Of a stretch of 64,000 nt of DNA, positions 52,272 through 60,703 are shown piece after piece. Made by a program: the position numbers and the translations under genes. How positions within the stretch are numbered: the first letter of the stretch is position 1; each line of letters opens with the position of its first letter. The notes under the pieces are model-generated. The model had not been told where the DNA came from. It searched no databases and was given only the letters and a program-made list of their open reading frames with translations. The DNA lies in contig NZ_FMWS01000012.1 in assembly GCF_900103255.1 (NCBI RefSeq), positions 27,444-91,443 on the forward strand, given 5' to 3'. The stretch comes from Gilliamella bombi (lineage in GTDB: Bacteria > Pseudomonadota > Gammaproteobacteria > Enterobacterales > Orbaceae).

Positions 52272-52302
52272 AGTAAAAAGGCAACAAAATGTATTGTTGC
52301 CT
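52272..52302 (-). terminator. Intrinsic terminator after the NupG-like permease gene
   Basis: On the minus strand AGGCAACA, an eight-base loop and TGTTGCCT are followed by a T run. It lies between the NupG-like gene and add, so add and the genes after it need their own promoter. Confidence 0.75.
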
Positions 52303-52358
52303 ACGTATTGATTGAGTGGGAAAAAGCTCCACCACACAAAGAATAATTAATTAATGAT

Positions 52359-53600
52359 TTAAATAGTTTTTGGATTAGGCTTTTCGTTTTTAAAGATCAA
52401 CATAAATACAATTGCTAGAACCAAAGCATAACCTGCAAAAATAAGCCAAACTGTTTGCCATTCAGTAACATTTCCAGTTTTATAATAATCGACTACATAA
52501 CCACTGCCTACCGAACCTAAATAAGCACCGAACCCATTAGTCATGGTCATAAATAATCCTTGAGCACTATTACGAATAGTTGGCGATACCGATTTTTCAA
52601 CATACATTGAACCAGATATATTGTAAAAGTCGAAAGCACAACCATAAACAATCATTGAAAGAAGAAGTAATACAGAACCGAAAAGAGATGGATCGCCATA
52701 AGCAAATAAACCAAAACGAGCAACCCAAGCAAGCATACTAATAAGCATAACATATTTGATACCTAAACGTTTCATAAAGAAAGGTACAAATAAGATAAAT
52801 GCGACTTCTGACATTTGAGAAATAGACAACAGTATAGAAGGGTATTTAACCACTAAACTATCAGCATATTCAGGGAATCTTTCAAAATCATGTAAAAATG
52901 GATTACCAAAAGTATTGGTTATTTGTAAAATACCGCCTAATAAAACCGCAAATAGAAAAAATATAACCATTCGAGGTTGTTTGAATAAAACAATAGCATC
53001 TAACCCTAATGCGCTAATGATGTTTTTTTCTTCAGTTTTATTTTTTGTTGTTGGAATCAATGGTAGCAAGAATGAATAAAGGCTGAGTAATAAAGCAGAT
53101 GCAGCTGCAATATAAAGTTGCATGCTACTCAGTTCTAATTTTAAAAGACTCACAAGCCACATAGCAACAATAAATCCAATGGTGCCAAAAATTCTGATAC
53201 AAGGGAACTCGGTAATAACATCAAGTCCACGTGATTCTAAGCAAGAATAAGCGATTGAATTTGAAATGGCGATGGTTGGCATGAAAGCTAGGCAATGAAT
53301 CAATATCACAATCATCATCATGAAAGGAGATGTTACTGAAGCCGCAATAAATAGCGTTAAAGCACCGATTAAATGACAAAGCATATACAAACGGTTAGCA
53401 GGTATCCATCTATCCGCTACAATCCCAAGTAAGCCTGGCATAAACAAAGAAGCGATACCCATTGTTCCGTATATCGATCCTACTTCAAGACCAGTAAATT
53501 GTAATTTACGTATCATATAAGAACCGAGAGTTATTAACCAACTTCCCCAGATAAAATATTGTAAGAAAAATATAACCCTAAGTTTAAAATGAATATTCAT
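52359..53600 (-). CDS. nupG: NupG/XapB-like nucleoside permease
   Basis: A 413-aa major-facilitator nucleoside:H+ symporter with about twelve hydrophobic segments. The N-terminal block MNIHFKLRVIFFLQYFIWGSWLITLGSYM, the loop GIVADRWIPANRLYM and the C-terminal block SGSMYVEKSVSPTIRNSAQGLF are typical of NupG and XapB; I cannot separate the two by sequence. It would import nucleosides released by UshA and CpdB. AAGGA precedes the ATG. A terminator between it and deoD suggests its own promoter, and another terminator follows. Confidence 0.9.
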   Translation of the reverse strand: MNIHFKLRVIFFLQYFIWGSWLITLGSYMIRKLQFTGLEVGSIYGTMGIASLFMPGLLGIVADRWIPANRLYMLCHLIGALTLFIAASVTSPFMMMIVILIHCLAFMPTIAISNSIAYSCLESRGLDVITEFPCIRIFGTIGFIVAMWLVSLLKLELSSMQLYIAAASALLLSLYSFLLPLIPTTKNKTEEKNIISALGLDAIVLFKQPRMVIFFLFAVLLGGILQITNTFGNPFLHDFERFPEYADSLVVKYPSILLSISQMSEVAFILFVPFFMKRLGIKYVMLISMLAWVARFGLFAYGDPSLFGSVLLLLSMIVYGCAFDFYNISGSMYVEKSVSPTIRNSAQGLFMTMTNGFGAYLGSVGSGYVVDYYKTGNVTEWQTVWLIFAGYALVLAIVFMLIFKNEKPNPKTI

Positions 53601-53675
53601 TTATAATTCCTTAATAAACGAGATTTACTATAATCTAATATCTAAATATCAATAAAATAATTATTTGATCAAAAT

Positions 53676-53706
53676 AAAAAATGGCAGATTAACCTGCCAT
53701 TTTTTT
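53676..53706 (-). terminator. Intrinsic terminator after deoD
   Basis: On the minus strand AAAAAATGGCAG pairs with CTGCCATTTTTT; it overlaps the deoD stop codon and ends in a T run. It closes a deoB-deoD unit and separates it from the NupG-like gene. Confidence 0.85.
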
Positions 53707-54421
53707 AGTTTTGATTTAATAAAACAGACTCCAGTGCAACAGTGATCATTTCTTTGAACCCTAATTGTCTTTGTTCTGCTGACATTGCTTCGCCTTTTCG
53801 GATATGATCTGAAACTGTACAAATAGCCAGTGCTTTTGCACCATATTCAGCCGCAACGCCATAAATGCCAGCAGCTTCCATTTCGACGCCTAAAATATTG
53901 TATTTTTCCATAACATCAAACATATCAGGTTCAACACTATAAAAAAGGTCAGCAGAAAAAAGGTTACCAACTTTAACATTCACACCCAATTTTTTAGCTG
54001 CATTAACGGCATTACAAGTTAAATCAAAATCGGCGATAGCGGCAAAATCATGATCTTTAAAACGTAAACGGTTGACTTTTGAATCGGTACAAGCACCTAA
54101 CCCAACAATAACATCCCCCAAGTTGACATTAGGGCTAATTGCACCACATGAACCAATACGAATGATGTTTTCAACACCATAAAATTTAATTAGTTCGGTT
54201 GTATAGATTGAACAAGATGGAATACCCATTCCATGCCCCATAACTGAAACCTTTTTATCTTTGTAATAACCAGTAAAACCCAACATGGATCTTACATTAG
54301 TAACTTCTGTTGCATTCTCTAAAAAGGTTTCTGCAATGAATTTTGCTCGTAGCGGATCGCCGGGCATTAAAACGGTTTTTGCAAAGGCATTATCAACAGC
54401 ATTAATATGCGGGGTAGACAT
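53705..54421 (-). CDS. deoD: Purine-nucleoside phosphorylase DeoD
   Basis: Splits purine nucleosides with phosphate into base and (deoxy)ribose 1-phosphate. The 238-aa product (E. coli 239) begins MSTPHINA and shows [49 protein letters not shown] and CTVSDH. AGGAGA precedes the ATG. It lies 52 bases after deoB and is its operon partner, in the order deoB-deoD as in E. coli. Confidence 0.97.
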   Translation of the reverse strand: MSTPHINAVDNAFAKTVLMPGDPLRAKFIAETFLENATEVTNVRSMLGFTGYYKDKKVSVMGHGMGIPSCSIYTTELIKFYGVENIIRIGSCGAISPNVNLGDVIVGLGACTDSKVNRLRFKDHDFAAIADFDLTCNAVNAAKKLGVNVKVGNLFSADLFYSVEPDMFDVMEKYNILGVEMEAAGIYGVAAEYGAKALAICTVSDHIRKGEAMSAEQRQLGFKEMITVALESVLLNQN

Positions 54422-54473
54422 TAACTTCTCCTGATATTTGTTTTGAAATCGATATTACTTAAACTTAAATTAT

Positions 54474-55703
54474 TTATTTTTTTATAAAAGATTTACCGTA
54501 ATCCATTGGCGATAAATCAAAATAATCGGCAACACTCTGTCCTATATCGGCAAATGTTTCACGATGACCTAAAGAGCCAACAGGCACACTATCTCCGTAG
54601 ACAATGACAGGTATATGTTCGCGAGTATGATCGGTACCTGACCAAGTTGGATCACAACCATGATCGGCGCTAATAATAAGCAGATCGCCAGGTTGGATAA
54701 GCGCTAACATCTCAGGAAGACGACTATCAAAATATTCTAAAGCAGCAGCATAACCTGAGACATCGCGACGATGCCCATAAGAAGAGTCAAAATCGACAAA
54801 ATTGGTAAATACAATCGTATTATCTTTAGCCTGCTTAATTTCTTCTAGTGACGCATTAAATAAAGCTTCAAGACCGGTTGCTTTTACTTTTTCGGTAATT
54901 CCAACTTGTGCATAAATATCGGCAATTTTACCAATTGACACTACGGTACCTTGTTTTTCATCAACTAGTTTTTTAATCATCGTTGGTGCTGGTGGTTCAA
55001 CAGCAAGATCGTGGCGGTTACCCGTACGCACAAATTCGCCCGCTTTTTTGCCAACAAAAGGTCTAGCAATAACGCGGCCAATGTTGTAATTACCTTTATT
55101 TAGCTCATCACGTGCAATTTCGCAGACTTCATAAAGTTTATCTAAACCAAATGCCTCCTCATGACATGCAATTTGGAATACAGAATCAGCAGAAGTATAA
55201 AAAATTGGCTTGCCAGATGCTATATGTTCTTCACCAAGTTCATCAAGAATGACTGTACCAGATGAGTGACAATTACCGAGGTAACCAGGAAGTTTTGCAC
55301 GAGAGACAATTTTATCTAAAAGATCTTGAGGGAAGCTATTAGTGGTATTAGTAAAATAACCCCAGTCAAAAAGAACTGGCACGCCAGCTAATTCCCAATG
55401 TCCTGATGGAGTATCTTTACCTGAGGAAATCTCGCTTGCATAGCCATATGAACCAATAATTTCACCTTCAGTTTGCATACCTTTAGGATAATGACCAGTT
55501 GATTCATACGCCGCTTCGATTAAGCCTAATTTGCCTAAATTAGGTAAATTTAATGGACCACTACGACCATGCTCAGCTTTACCTAAAGCACAAGCTTCAG
55601 CAATATGTCCTAAAGTATCAGCACCCTCATCGCCATATTTATTTGCATCTTCAGCGCCACCGATACCAAACGAATCTAGGATCATAATAAAAACTCTTTT
55701 CAT
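54474..55703 (-). CDS. deoB: Phosphopentomutase
   Basis: Interconverts (deoxy)ribose 1- and 5-phosphate, the step after the phosphorylases. The 409-aa product (E. coli 407) has the metal-site blocks [14 protein letters not shown] with Asp, [11 protein letters not shown], and the C-terminal [27 protein letters not shown] precedes the ATG. It heads the nucleoside run on the minus strand. deoC, which would cleave deoxyribose 5-phosphate, is not in the window. Confidence 0.97.
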   Translation of the reverse strand: MKRVFIMILDSFGIGGAEDANKYGDEGADTLGHIAEACALGKAEHGRSGPLNLPNLGKLGLIEAAYESTGHYPKGMQTEGEIIGSYGYASEISSGKDTPSGHWELAGVPVLFDWGYFTNTTNSFPQDLLDKIVSRAKLPGYLGNCHSSGTVILDELGEEHIASGKPIFYTSADSVFQIACHEEAFGLDKLYEVCEIARDELNKGNYNIGRVIARPFVGKKAGEFVRTGNRHDLAVEPPAPTMIKKLVDEKQGTVVSIGKIADIYAQVGITEKVKATGLEALFNASLEEIKQAKDNTIVFTNFVDFDSSYGHRRDVSGYAAALEYFDSRLPEMLALIQPGDLLIISADHGCDPTWSGTDHTREHIPVIVYGDSVPVGSLGHRETFADIGQSVADYFDLSPMDYGKSFIKK

Positions 55704-56096
55704 AATTTCCTCTAACTAATAAGCAAAACTTAACTTGTGTACAATCTTTTTTATTAGAATTCTGGTTATAATTTATAAAAACATCGCTTAGTTAGCTATA
55801 ATACACGATAACAAAAAACAAAAAAGATTTAAGCGTTGCTTTAGCTGAATATTTGTATAAATAATGTGATTAATTTGATCTTAGTCATATTTTTGTATAT
55901 CAAAAAATTTATAAAACATTTTTTTAAGTGTAGAAATTAGTCATGCTGTTTACACTATTTTGAGAAAAAAACGTAATGAATATACATAAAAAACAAAACA
56001 TTCTGGCTTGGAACATTCTTATTTATAATTCTATTTATCTGCATTTATATAAAACAACCCAAATTTATTTAACACAATTGAATTAAGGAGTGACTG
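55704..56096. promoter_or_regulatory. Divergent regulatory region between deoB and the 83-aa gene
   Basis: About 390 AT-rich bases. Two overlapping CRP-like matches are visible: TGTGA-N6-TGATC (55865-55880) and TTTGA-N6-TCATA (55874-55889), about 165-185 bases upstream of deoB. deo genes are CRP-controlled in E. coli, so this is plausible, but AT-rich DNA gives chance matches. No CytR or DeoR site was recognised. Confidence 0.3.
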
Positions 56097-56348
56097 ATGT
56101 CATTTGTCAATGCCTATGTGTCGGAAGAAGATGCCAAAAAATATGATTTAGATAATTTATGGAATAAGTACCGCCGCTTTGGTACCAAAATGCCTGAACT
56201 ATTTACCGACTTATATCTGATACAATTTGCTTGGGAAATTGTGTCAATGAACCCGAGTAATTTACCTAGTATGTCGAAGGCGGATTTATTAACTATTTTG
56301 AAAGAGGCATTAGCTGTCTATAAATGTAGTGGAATTAGAGATTTATAA
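56097..56348 (+). CDS. Hypothetical 83-aa protein
   Basis: A small acidic, helical protein beginning MSFVNAYVSEEDAKKYDLDN. AGGAG lies six bases before the ATG, and codon use resembles real genes here, so I take it as coding. It has no signal peptide or membrane segment and no motif I recognise. It is divergent from deoB and convergent with the amidohydrolase gene, with no obvious operon partner. Confidence 0.6.
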   Translation: MSFVNAYVSEEDAKKYDLDNLWNKYRRFGTKMPELFTDLYLIQFAWEIVSMNPSNLPSMSKADLLTILKEALAVYKCSGIRDL

Positions 56349-56485
56349 GCTAATAATAAATTATTTTTTAAGCTTAATTTGTAATAATCTTTATTTAATC
56401 TGACAGGTAATTATTACTCATCGGGAGCATTTTTCAGATAAAAACCGAAGAGTAACTTATTTTGATAAGTTTGTTCTATCTCAAA

Positions 56486-57502
56486 TCAATCAATACCTAG
56501 CACCATTCGCCCATTCTTAGTTGCCACATTAATCACATTGTCTAAATCGGTATAACGGCATCCTGTTACTAACAATTTAAGTTCTTCCCACATATTACCC
56601 GTTGAAAATGGTAACATATAATCACTAACATTATCTGTGCCAATAGCAACAGGAATACCAGCAGCCGCCAGTTCATCAACAGGGGTTAATGAGTTACGAG
56701 TAGGACCTTGTTCTTCACGACGAGGGCTATCGATCCAAGCAAAAGGACAAGCAATAACCATCATTTTGGCCTCTTTCATTTTTTTGTAGAGTTTTTGGCG
56801 ATATGCTAAACTATGCGCGGTGATAGAAATGCTATGGATAGCAACCACACGCCCGTGCATACCATGCTCAAGAGTTTTATCGGTAAGTTGTTCTGTTTCG
56901 ATTTCATCTTGTGAGTTAAATTGGTCAACATGTACATGCACCATTTTGCCTAATGATTTACCTGTTTGCATTAACACATCAAGATGTTTAAGTCCCATAC
57001 CTTCACCATGATCACGCTCATCACGACGCGGTAAACCGCCAATAATATCAACTAAATCAGCTCCTTTATCAAACCAATAACGTGCTTCTTTATCAATAAC
57101 ACCTTTAAGTGTTTGATTAACTAATTTTATGGTGATGTCATTTTTATAAGTTTCTCGTGCTCTTAAGGCACCTTTAATTGCTCGTTCTTCAGCAATAGGA
57201 TCAATATCAACAAACGATCCCATGGCACTTACACCTTGCTCAATCATACGCTCAACCGCCATACTAAAATGGCGATAGTAATCATCTTCGCTCATTGATG
57301 CTTTGACTTTATCTAATGTATCCCATTTTTCAATTAAAGTCTGTTTTTGATAGACATCAAAACTATCAACCGAAATAGTAAAAGCACGATCAGCATGCAT
57401 ATGTGCATTAACCCATCCGCCTTTTTGCTTAATATTATTCATTAAATAGGCTTTTAAACTTTGGTCTCTTGTGGTTAATAACATGTTTTTATGTTCAATC
57501 AT
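56486..57502 (-). CDS. Cytosine-deaminase-like amidohydrolase
   Basis: A 338-aa metal-dependent hydrolase. Visible are NAHMHADRAF (about 32-41), VHVHVDQFNS (about 187-196), HSISITAH and IGTDNVSDYM (about 294-303), the layout of CodA-type deaminases. It ends at NGRMVLGID, where CodA relatives (about 400-430 aa) continue into a beta-sandwich domain, so it is short at the C-terminus; the N-terminal sandwich strands also look reduced. The substrate is not certain. AGAGG precedes the ATG. It overlaps a 45-aa leader frame (ATGA), and an attenuator-like hairpin lies inside that leader. Confidence 0.72.
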   Translation of the reverse strand: MIEHKNMLLTTRDQSLKAYLMNNIKQKGGWVNAHMHADRAFTISVDSFDVYQKQTLIEKWDTLDKVKASMSEDDYYRHFSMAVERMIEQGVSAMGSFVDIDPIAEERAIKGALRARETYKNDITIKLVNQTLKGVIDKEARYWFDKGADLVDIIGGLPRRDERDHGEGMGLKHLDVLMQTGKSLGKMVHVHVDQFNSQDEIETEQLTDKTLEHGMHGRVVAIHSISITAHSLAYRQKLYKKMKEAKMMVIACPFAWIDSPRREEQGPTRNSLTPVDELAAAGIPVAIGTDNVSDYMLPFSTGNMWEELKLLVTGCRYTDLDNVINVATKNGRMVLGID

Positions 57503-57636
57503 AATATGCCTCTACAATTCAATCTAAATGAAGTTGATAAAATCGGACGCAATAGGCAAAAAAAATCCCCCAAAAAGGAGGATAAAATGGAATCAATAAT
57601 ATTAATGATTAAGATTACTGAGTTACAATTGATCAT
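57499..57636 (-). CDS. Leader peptide frame upstream of the amidohydrolase gene
   Basis: A 45-codon frame with AGG five bases before its ATG at 57636. It begins MINCNSVILIINIIDSILSS and ends in a TGA that overlaps the amidohydrolase ATG. The terminator at 57558-57583 lies inside it. This is the layout of the E. coli pyrBI leader, in which translation of a 44-aa peptide across the attenuator lets transcription continue. Expression is unproven, and the match could be accidental. Confidence 0.4.
   Translation of the reverse strand: MINCNSVILIINIIDSILSSFLGDFFCLLRPILSTSFRLNCRGIL
57558..57583 (-). terminator. Attenuator-type terminator in the amidohydrolase leader
   Basis: On the minus strand ATCCTCC, a TTTTT loop and GGGGGAT are followed by eight T. 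It lies about 55 bases before the amidohydrolase start, in the sense direction, and about 80 bases after the proposed transcription start, so it would stop transcription before the gene. It could equally be the end of a small RNA of about 105 nt. Confidence 0.7.
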
Positions 57637-57655
57637 TGTGCCTACACCGTGTCGA

Positions 57656-57698
57656 TAAAAAACTGCAGAAATTCTAACCAAAATATTTTTAATAGCAA
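57656..57698 (-). promoter_or_regulatory. Sigma-70 promoter with AG-T6 start region
   Basis: On the minus strand TTGCTA (57698-57693) and TAGAAT (57676-57671) with a 16-base spacer. Seven bases on is AG followed by six T (57664-57657). In E. coli the codBA and upp promoters start at GA followed by a T run and use reiterative transcription to respond to UTP; I recall this from published work on pyrimidine control. The downstream gene here is cytosine-deaminase-like. Confidence 0.5.
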
Positions 57699-57955
57699 GT
57701 ACTATAATTTATAAAATATATAAATAAATGAAATGGTTAAAGTATTATTTTTTAGATTTTTTACTTCAAAAAATAGTTTTTAATAAAGTTAATTACCAAT
57801 AAATTAAGAAATAAAATCATAACTAATTATTTAATAACAATAATTAGTTGTCACAAAAATGAGATTATTAACCTTAAATACTGCTTTTTGATATTAGCAG
57901 TAGCAAGCGTATACTACACAAGCAACTTATTTTGAAATATAGGTAGTCTACTGAC
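57699..57955. other. AT-rich region between the leader promoter and the monooxygenase gene
   Basis: About 255 bases without a supported gene. It should hold the promoter of the small gene at 57956 on the plus strand; no clear match stands out. Confidence 0.45.
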
Positions 57956-58246
57956 ATGAGTCAATTAAATATTATTGCCACAATCACAGTTAAACGAGAA
58001 TTCTATGACGCATTTCAACCGATATGTAAACGATTAGTTGCAGGTAGCAGGGCCGAAACAGGTTGTGTGCACTATGAGCTTAACCAAAGTATTGATAACC
58101 CCAATATCTTTATTGTGATCGAAACATGGGTATCACAGCAGGCAATTGATTTTTACAACACAACGCCACATTTTGTTGAATTTGCCAACTTTGCTAAAAA
58201 ACATACTGATAGATTAGAGATTAATATTGCCAAACAAGTAATATAA
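57956..58246 (+). CDS. Putative quinol monooxygenase (ABM domain)
   Basis: A 96-aa protein of the antibiotic biosynthesis monooxygenase (ABM/YgiN) family, a ferredoxin-like dimer. Visible blocks are IIATITVKREFYDAF, ETGCVHYEL, FIVIETWVSQQAIDFYNTTPHF. YgiN-type proteins act on quinols; others are of unknown function. No obvious partner gene. It is convergent with the second PBP1C, with a mismatched hairpin between them (58256-58290). Confidence 0.8.
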   Translation: MSQLNIIATITVKREFYDAFQPICKRLVAGSRAETGCVHYELNQSIDNPNIFIVIETWVSQQAIDFYNTTPHFVEFANFAKKHTDRLEINIAKQVI

Positions 58247-58293
58247 CTTAAAAGATGATAGTAGCTAACATTTGGGGTTAACTACCATATTAA

Positions 58294-60633
58294 TTAATCA
58301 AACAGTTCGATTTTTATATTCCGTGAATCACTTCGACCCATATCGTCAAGCACTAAAATTTTAAAAGTCCCGCTTTGTGTTGGGATCCAGTTAAGAGCCT
58401 TCCGTGGCTCGGTTTGCCCAATAAAACTGTTATTAACAAACCAATAAAGTGATTTAACATCACCATCACAATTAGCAGTAAAACTAATTTGTTCATTTTT
58501 TTGTTTAGTGGTTCTAAATTGATAAACTACATTTTTAAGAGGCGAAGTTATTTTTGGCGGTTCGCCTAAAAAATTTTGTGATGAATGACAATGTTTTGTT
58601 GATGGTGGCGCTTTTTTAGCAATCCCGGCTTTAGCAAAAACAGCGGCTAAATCTGACGGCCAATATTCAAAAACAGCTAAGTGAGAGGTTGCTAAATCAT
58701 AAGGAGGACAAACAGCTTTACCTGTTTGATTGTCGACCATAACGGGTCTAAAAATGGTATCGGGATTAATTGGCGACACACCCGGAATAAACCACGTTTT
58801 ACCTTTTGCCTTGCACCATTGAGTCAGTAGATTGCCACTGGTTAGACAAATATCGATACGCTTTAAATTTGGAGGTAATGGGCGATTAGGTTCACGCAAG
58901 TTAGGATAATAAGCGTTAATACTTTCAACGATATTAAAAAAGAGCGGTGTGGCGGCATCGACGCCTACAAAGGCATTATTACCACTACCATCAAAGTTAC
59001 CAAGCCAAACCACCATAGCATAGTTACCAAAAGTTCCAGCTGTCCAAGCATCACGAAATCCCCATGATGTACCTGTCTTCCAAGCAACGGGTACCACCTT
59101 TTTTTGCATTTTGCTAAGTACATCTTGTGGGCGGGTATTTTGTTTCAACATATCAATGATCATAAATGCTGCTTGTGGACTTAACAGATTTTGTGGCTTG
59201 GGCGAGTCGTTGGCTTCAATAAATTGCAATGGCTGCCAACGGCCTTCGTTGGCTAGCATGGCATATAACCCGACTAACTCTTGTGCGCTAACTTCACCAC
59301 CACCTAACACTAAAGACAAACCATAATGCGACTCATCGGCGAGTTTTTGGATATGGGCATTGACCAAAAATTGATAAAAAGAGGGATTATGTAATTTAGA
59401 GGCCACCGATACAGCAGGAATATTACGGCTATGAATTAATGCATCGGTTGCCGAAATAGGGCCACGAAAGTTACGATCAAAGTTTTCTGGCGTGTATGAA
59501 CCAAAATCAGTGGCCACATCTTTTAAAATTGTACGAGGATGTAAAACACCTTGGTCAATACCAAGCGCATAAATAAACGGCTTAAGTGTAGATCCGGGTG
59601 AGCGTTTAGCAAGTGTACCATTAACTTGACCTTGGATAGAATTATCAAAATAATTAGCCGAACCAATCAGTGCCTTAACCTTCATTGTTTGGGTATCAAC
59701 CAAAATTACCGACGCATTATTAATACCTTTTACACGATTTCGCTCAATAAACAAATTGACTTGCCGACTAATGATTTTTTGCAGATTATTATCTAACGTA
59801 GTTTTAATTTCTTGAGCATCGCTTTGCTGTTGTTGAATGATTTGATTAATAAAATGCGGTGCACCAAAAGGCATTCGTTCTGGTTGACGCAAAACCAACT
59901 TTTGCGAAAAAAGAGCGACAATATTGCTATCAACAAAATATTTTTCTTGCCAACGCTCAAATAATTGATTTCTTGCTTTAACTAACGCTTTGCCAGCAAA
60001 TCCTGTTTTACGATCAACTCGAAACGTTGGTGATTGAGGTAATACCACCAAAGTTAACGCCTCGGGCAAATTGACTTGTGAAGGTGGTTTATTAAAATAG
60101 ATAAATGACGCAGCACCAATACTTTCAATATTGCGACCAAAAGGGGCATAATTTAAATACGCTTCTAAAATATCATGTTTAGAATACATCAACTCTAACT
60201 GTATAGCCCTAGCAATTTGATGCAACTTCCCACCAATGGTTTTAGTATTTAACCGCCAATGCATTCGCGCAAGTTGCATGGTAATGGTTGAAGCACCTTG
60301 ACGATTTCCACCACCAAGATAGGTTGCTCCAAAAGCCCTAATTAGACTAAATGGATTAAAGCCAACATGATAATAAAACCACTGATCTTCGTGCAGTAAC
60401 AAACCATTAACAATATCAGGCGAAATATCCTCCAAAGGCGTCCATAAACGATAACGATCATCATTGGCTAATGTCATTCGAATTAGCTGGTTATTATTAT
60501 CATAATAGCGCTTTGAAAAAGTAAGTGATTCAGAAAGAGGGGCATGAGGTAACAAACGAATAATAAGGATCGCAATAAATAACAGCAACAAAGCCATTAA
60601 CTTATTTTGATGACGAACAATAAACCTAAACAT
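58294..60633 (-). CDS. Second penicillin-binding protein 1C-like murein synthase
   Basis: A 779-aa bifunctional PBP, clearly distinct from the pbpC at 22934-25231. One N-terminal helix (about 11-28); GT51 domain with Glu82 in HEDQWFYYHVGFNP and GASTITMQLARMHW (113-126); transpeptidase S348-T-L-K351 in [13 protein letters not shown] at 402-404, K519-T-G521; a BiPBP_C-like tail. All catalytic residues are present, so it looks active. It has no alpha-2-macroglobulin partner, lying between argS and a monooxygenase-like gene. Divergence from the syntenic copy argues for an old duplication or acquisition rather than a recent copy. Confidence 0.9.
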   Translation of the reverse strand: MFRFIVRHQNKLMALLLLFIAILIIRLLPHAPLSESLTFSKRYYDNNNQLIRMTLANDDRYRLWTPLEDISPDIVNGLLLHEDQWFYYHVGFNPFSLIRAFGATYLGGGNRQGASTITMQLARMHWRLNTKTIGGKLHQIARAIQLELMYSKHDILEAYLNYAPFGRNIESIGAASFIYFNKPPSQVNLPEALTLVVLPQSPTFRVDRKTGFAGKALVKARNQLFERWQEKYFVDSNIVALFSQKLVLRQPERMPFGAPHFINQIIQQQQSDAQEIKTTLDNNLQKIISRQVNLFIERNRVKGINNASVILVDTQTMKVKALIGSANYFDNSIQGQVNGTLAKRSPGSTLKPFIYALGIDQGVLHPRTILKDVATDFGSYTPENFDRNFRGPISATDALIHSRNIPAVSVASKLHNPSFYQFLVNAHIQKLADESHYGLSLVLGGGEVSAQELVGLYAMLANEGRWQPLQFIEANDSPKPQNLLSPQAAFMIIDMLKQNTRPQDVLSKMQKKVVPVAWKTGTSWGFRDAWTAGTFGNYAMVVWLGNFDGSGNNAFVGVDAATPLFFNIVESINAYYPNLREPNRPLPPNLKRIDICLTSGNLLTQWCKAKGKTWFIPGVSPINPDTIFRPVMVDNQTGKAVCPPYDLATSHLAVFEYWPSDLAAVFAKAGIAKKAPPSTKHCHSSQNFLGEPPKITSPLKNVVYQFRTTKQKNEQISFTANCDGDVKSLYWFVNNSFIGQTEPRKALNWIPTQSGTFKILVLDDMGRSDSRNIKIELFD

Positions 60634-60663
60634 ATTTAGTCAAAAGCTTAAAACGCATATATT

Positions 60664-60698
60664 AAAAAACACCACCAATGCATTCACATCGGTGGTGG
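60664..60698 (-). terminator. Intrinsic terminator after argS
   Basis: On the minus strand CACCACC pairs with GGTGGTG, with further ATG/CAT pairing inside, followed by six T. It lies just after the argS stop codon and before the PBP gene. Confidence 0.8.
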
Positions 60699-60703
60699 TT
60701 AAA

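Noticed and set aside
57558..57700. Purine or other known riboswitch in front of the amidohydrolase
   Set aside because: I could not find conserved core strings of the common purine or guanidine riboswitches; the leader frame and terminator explain the region better.
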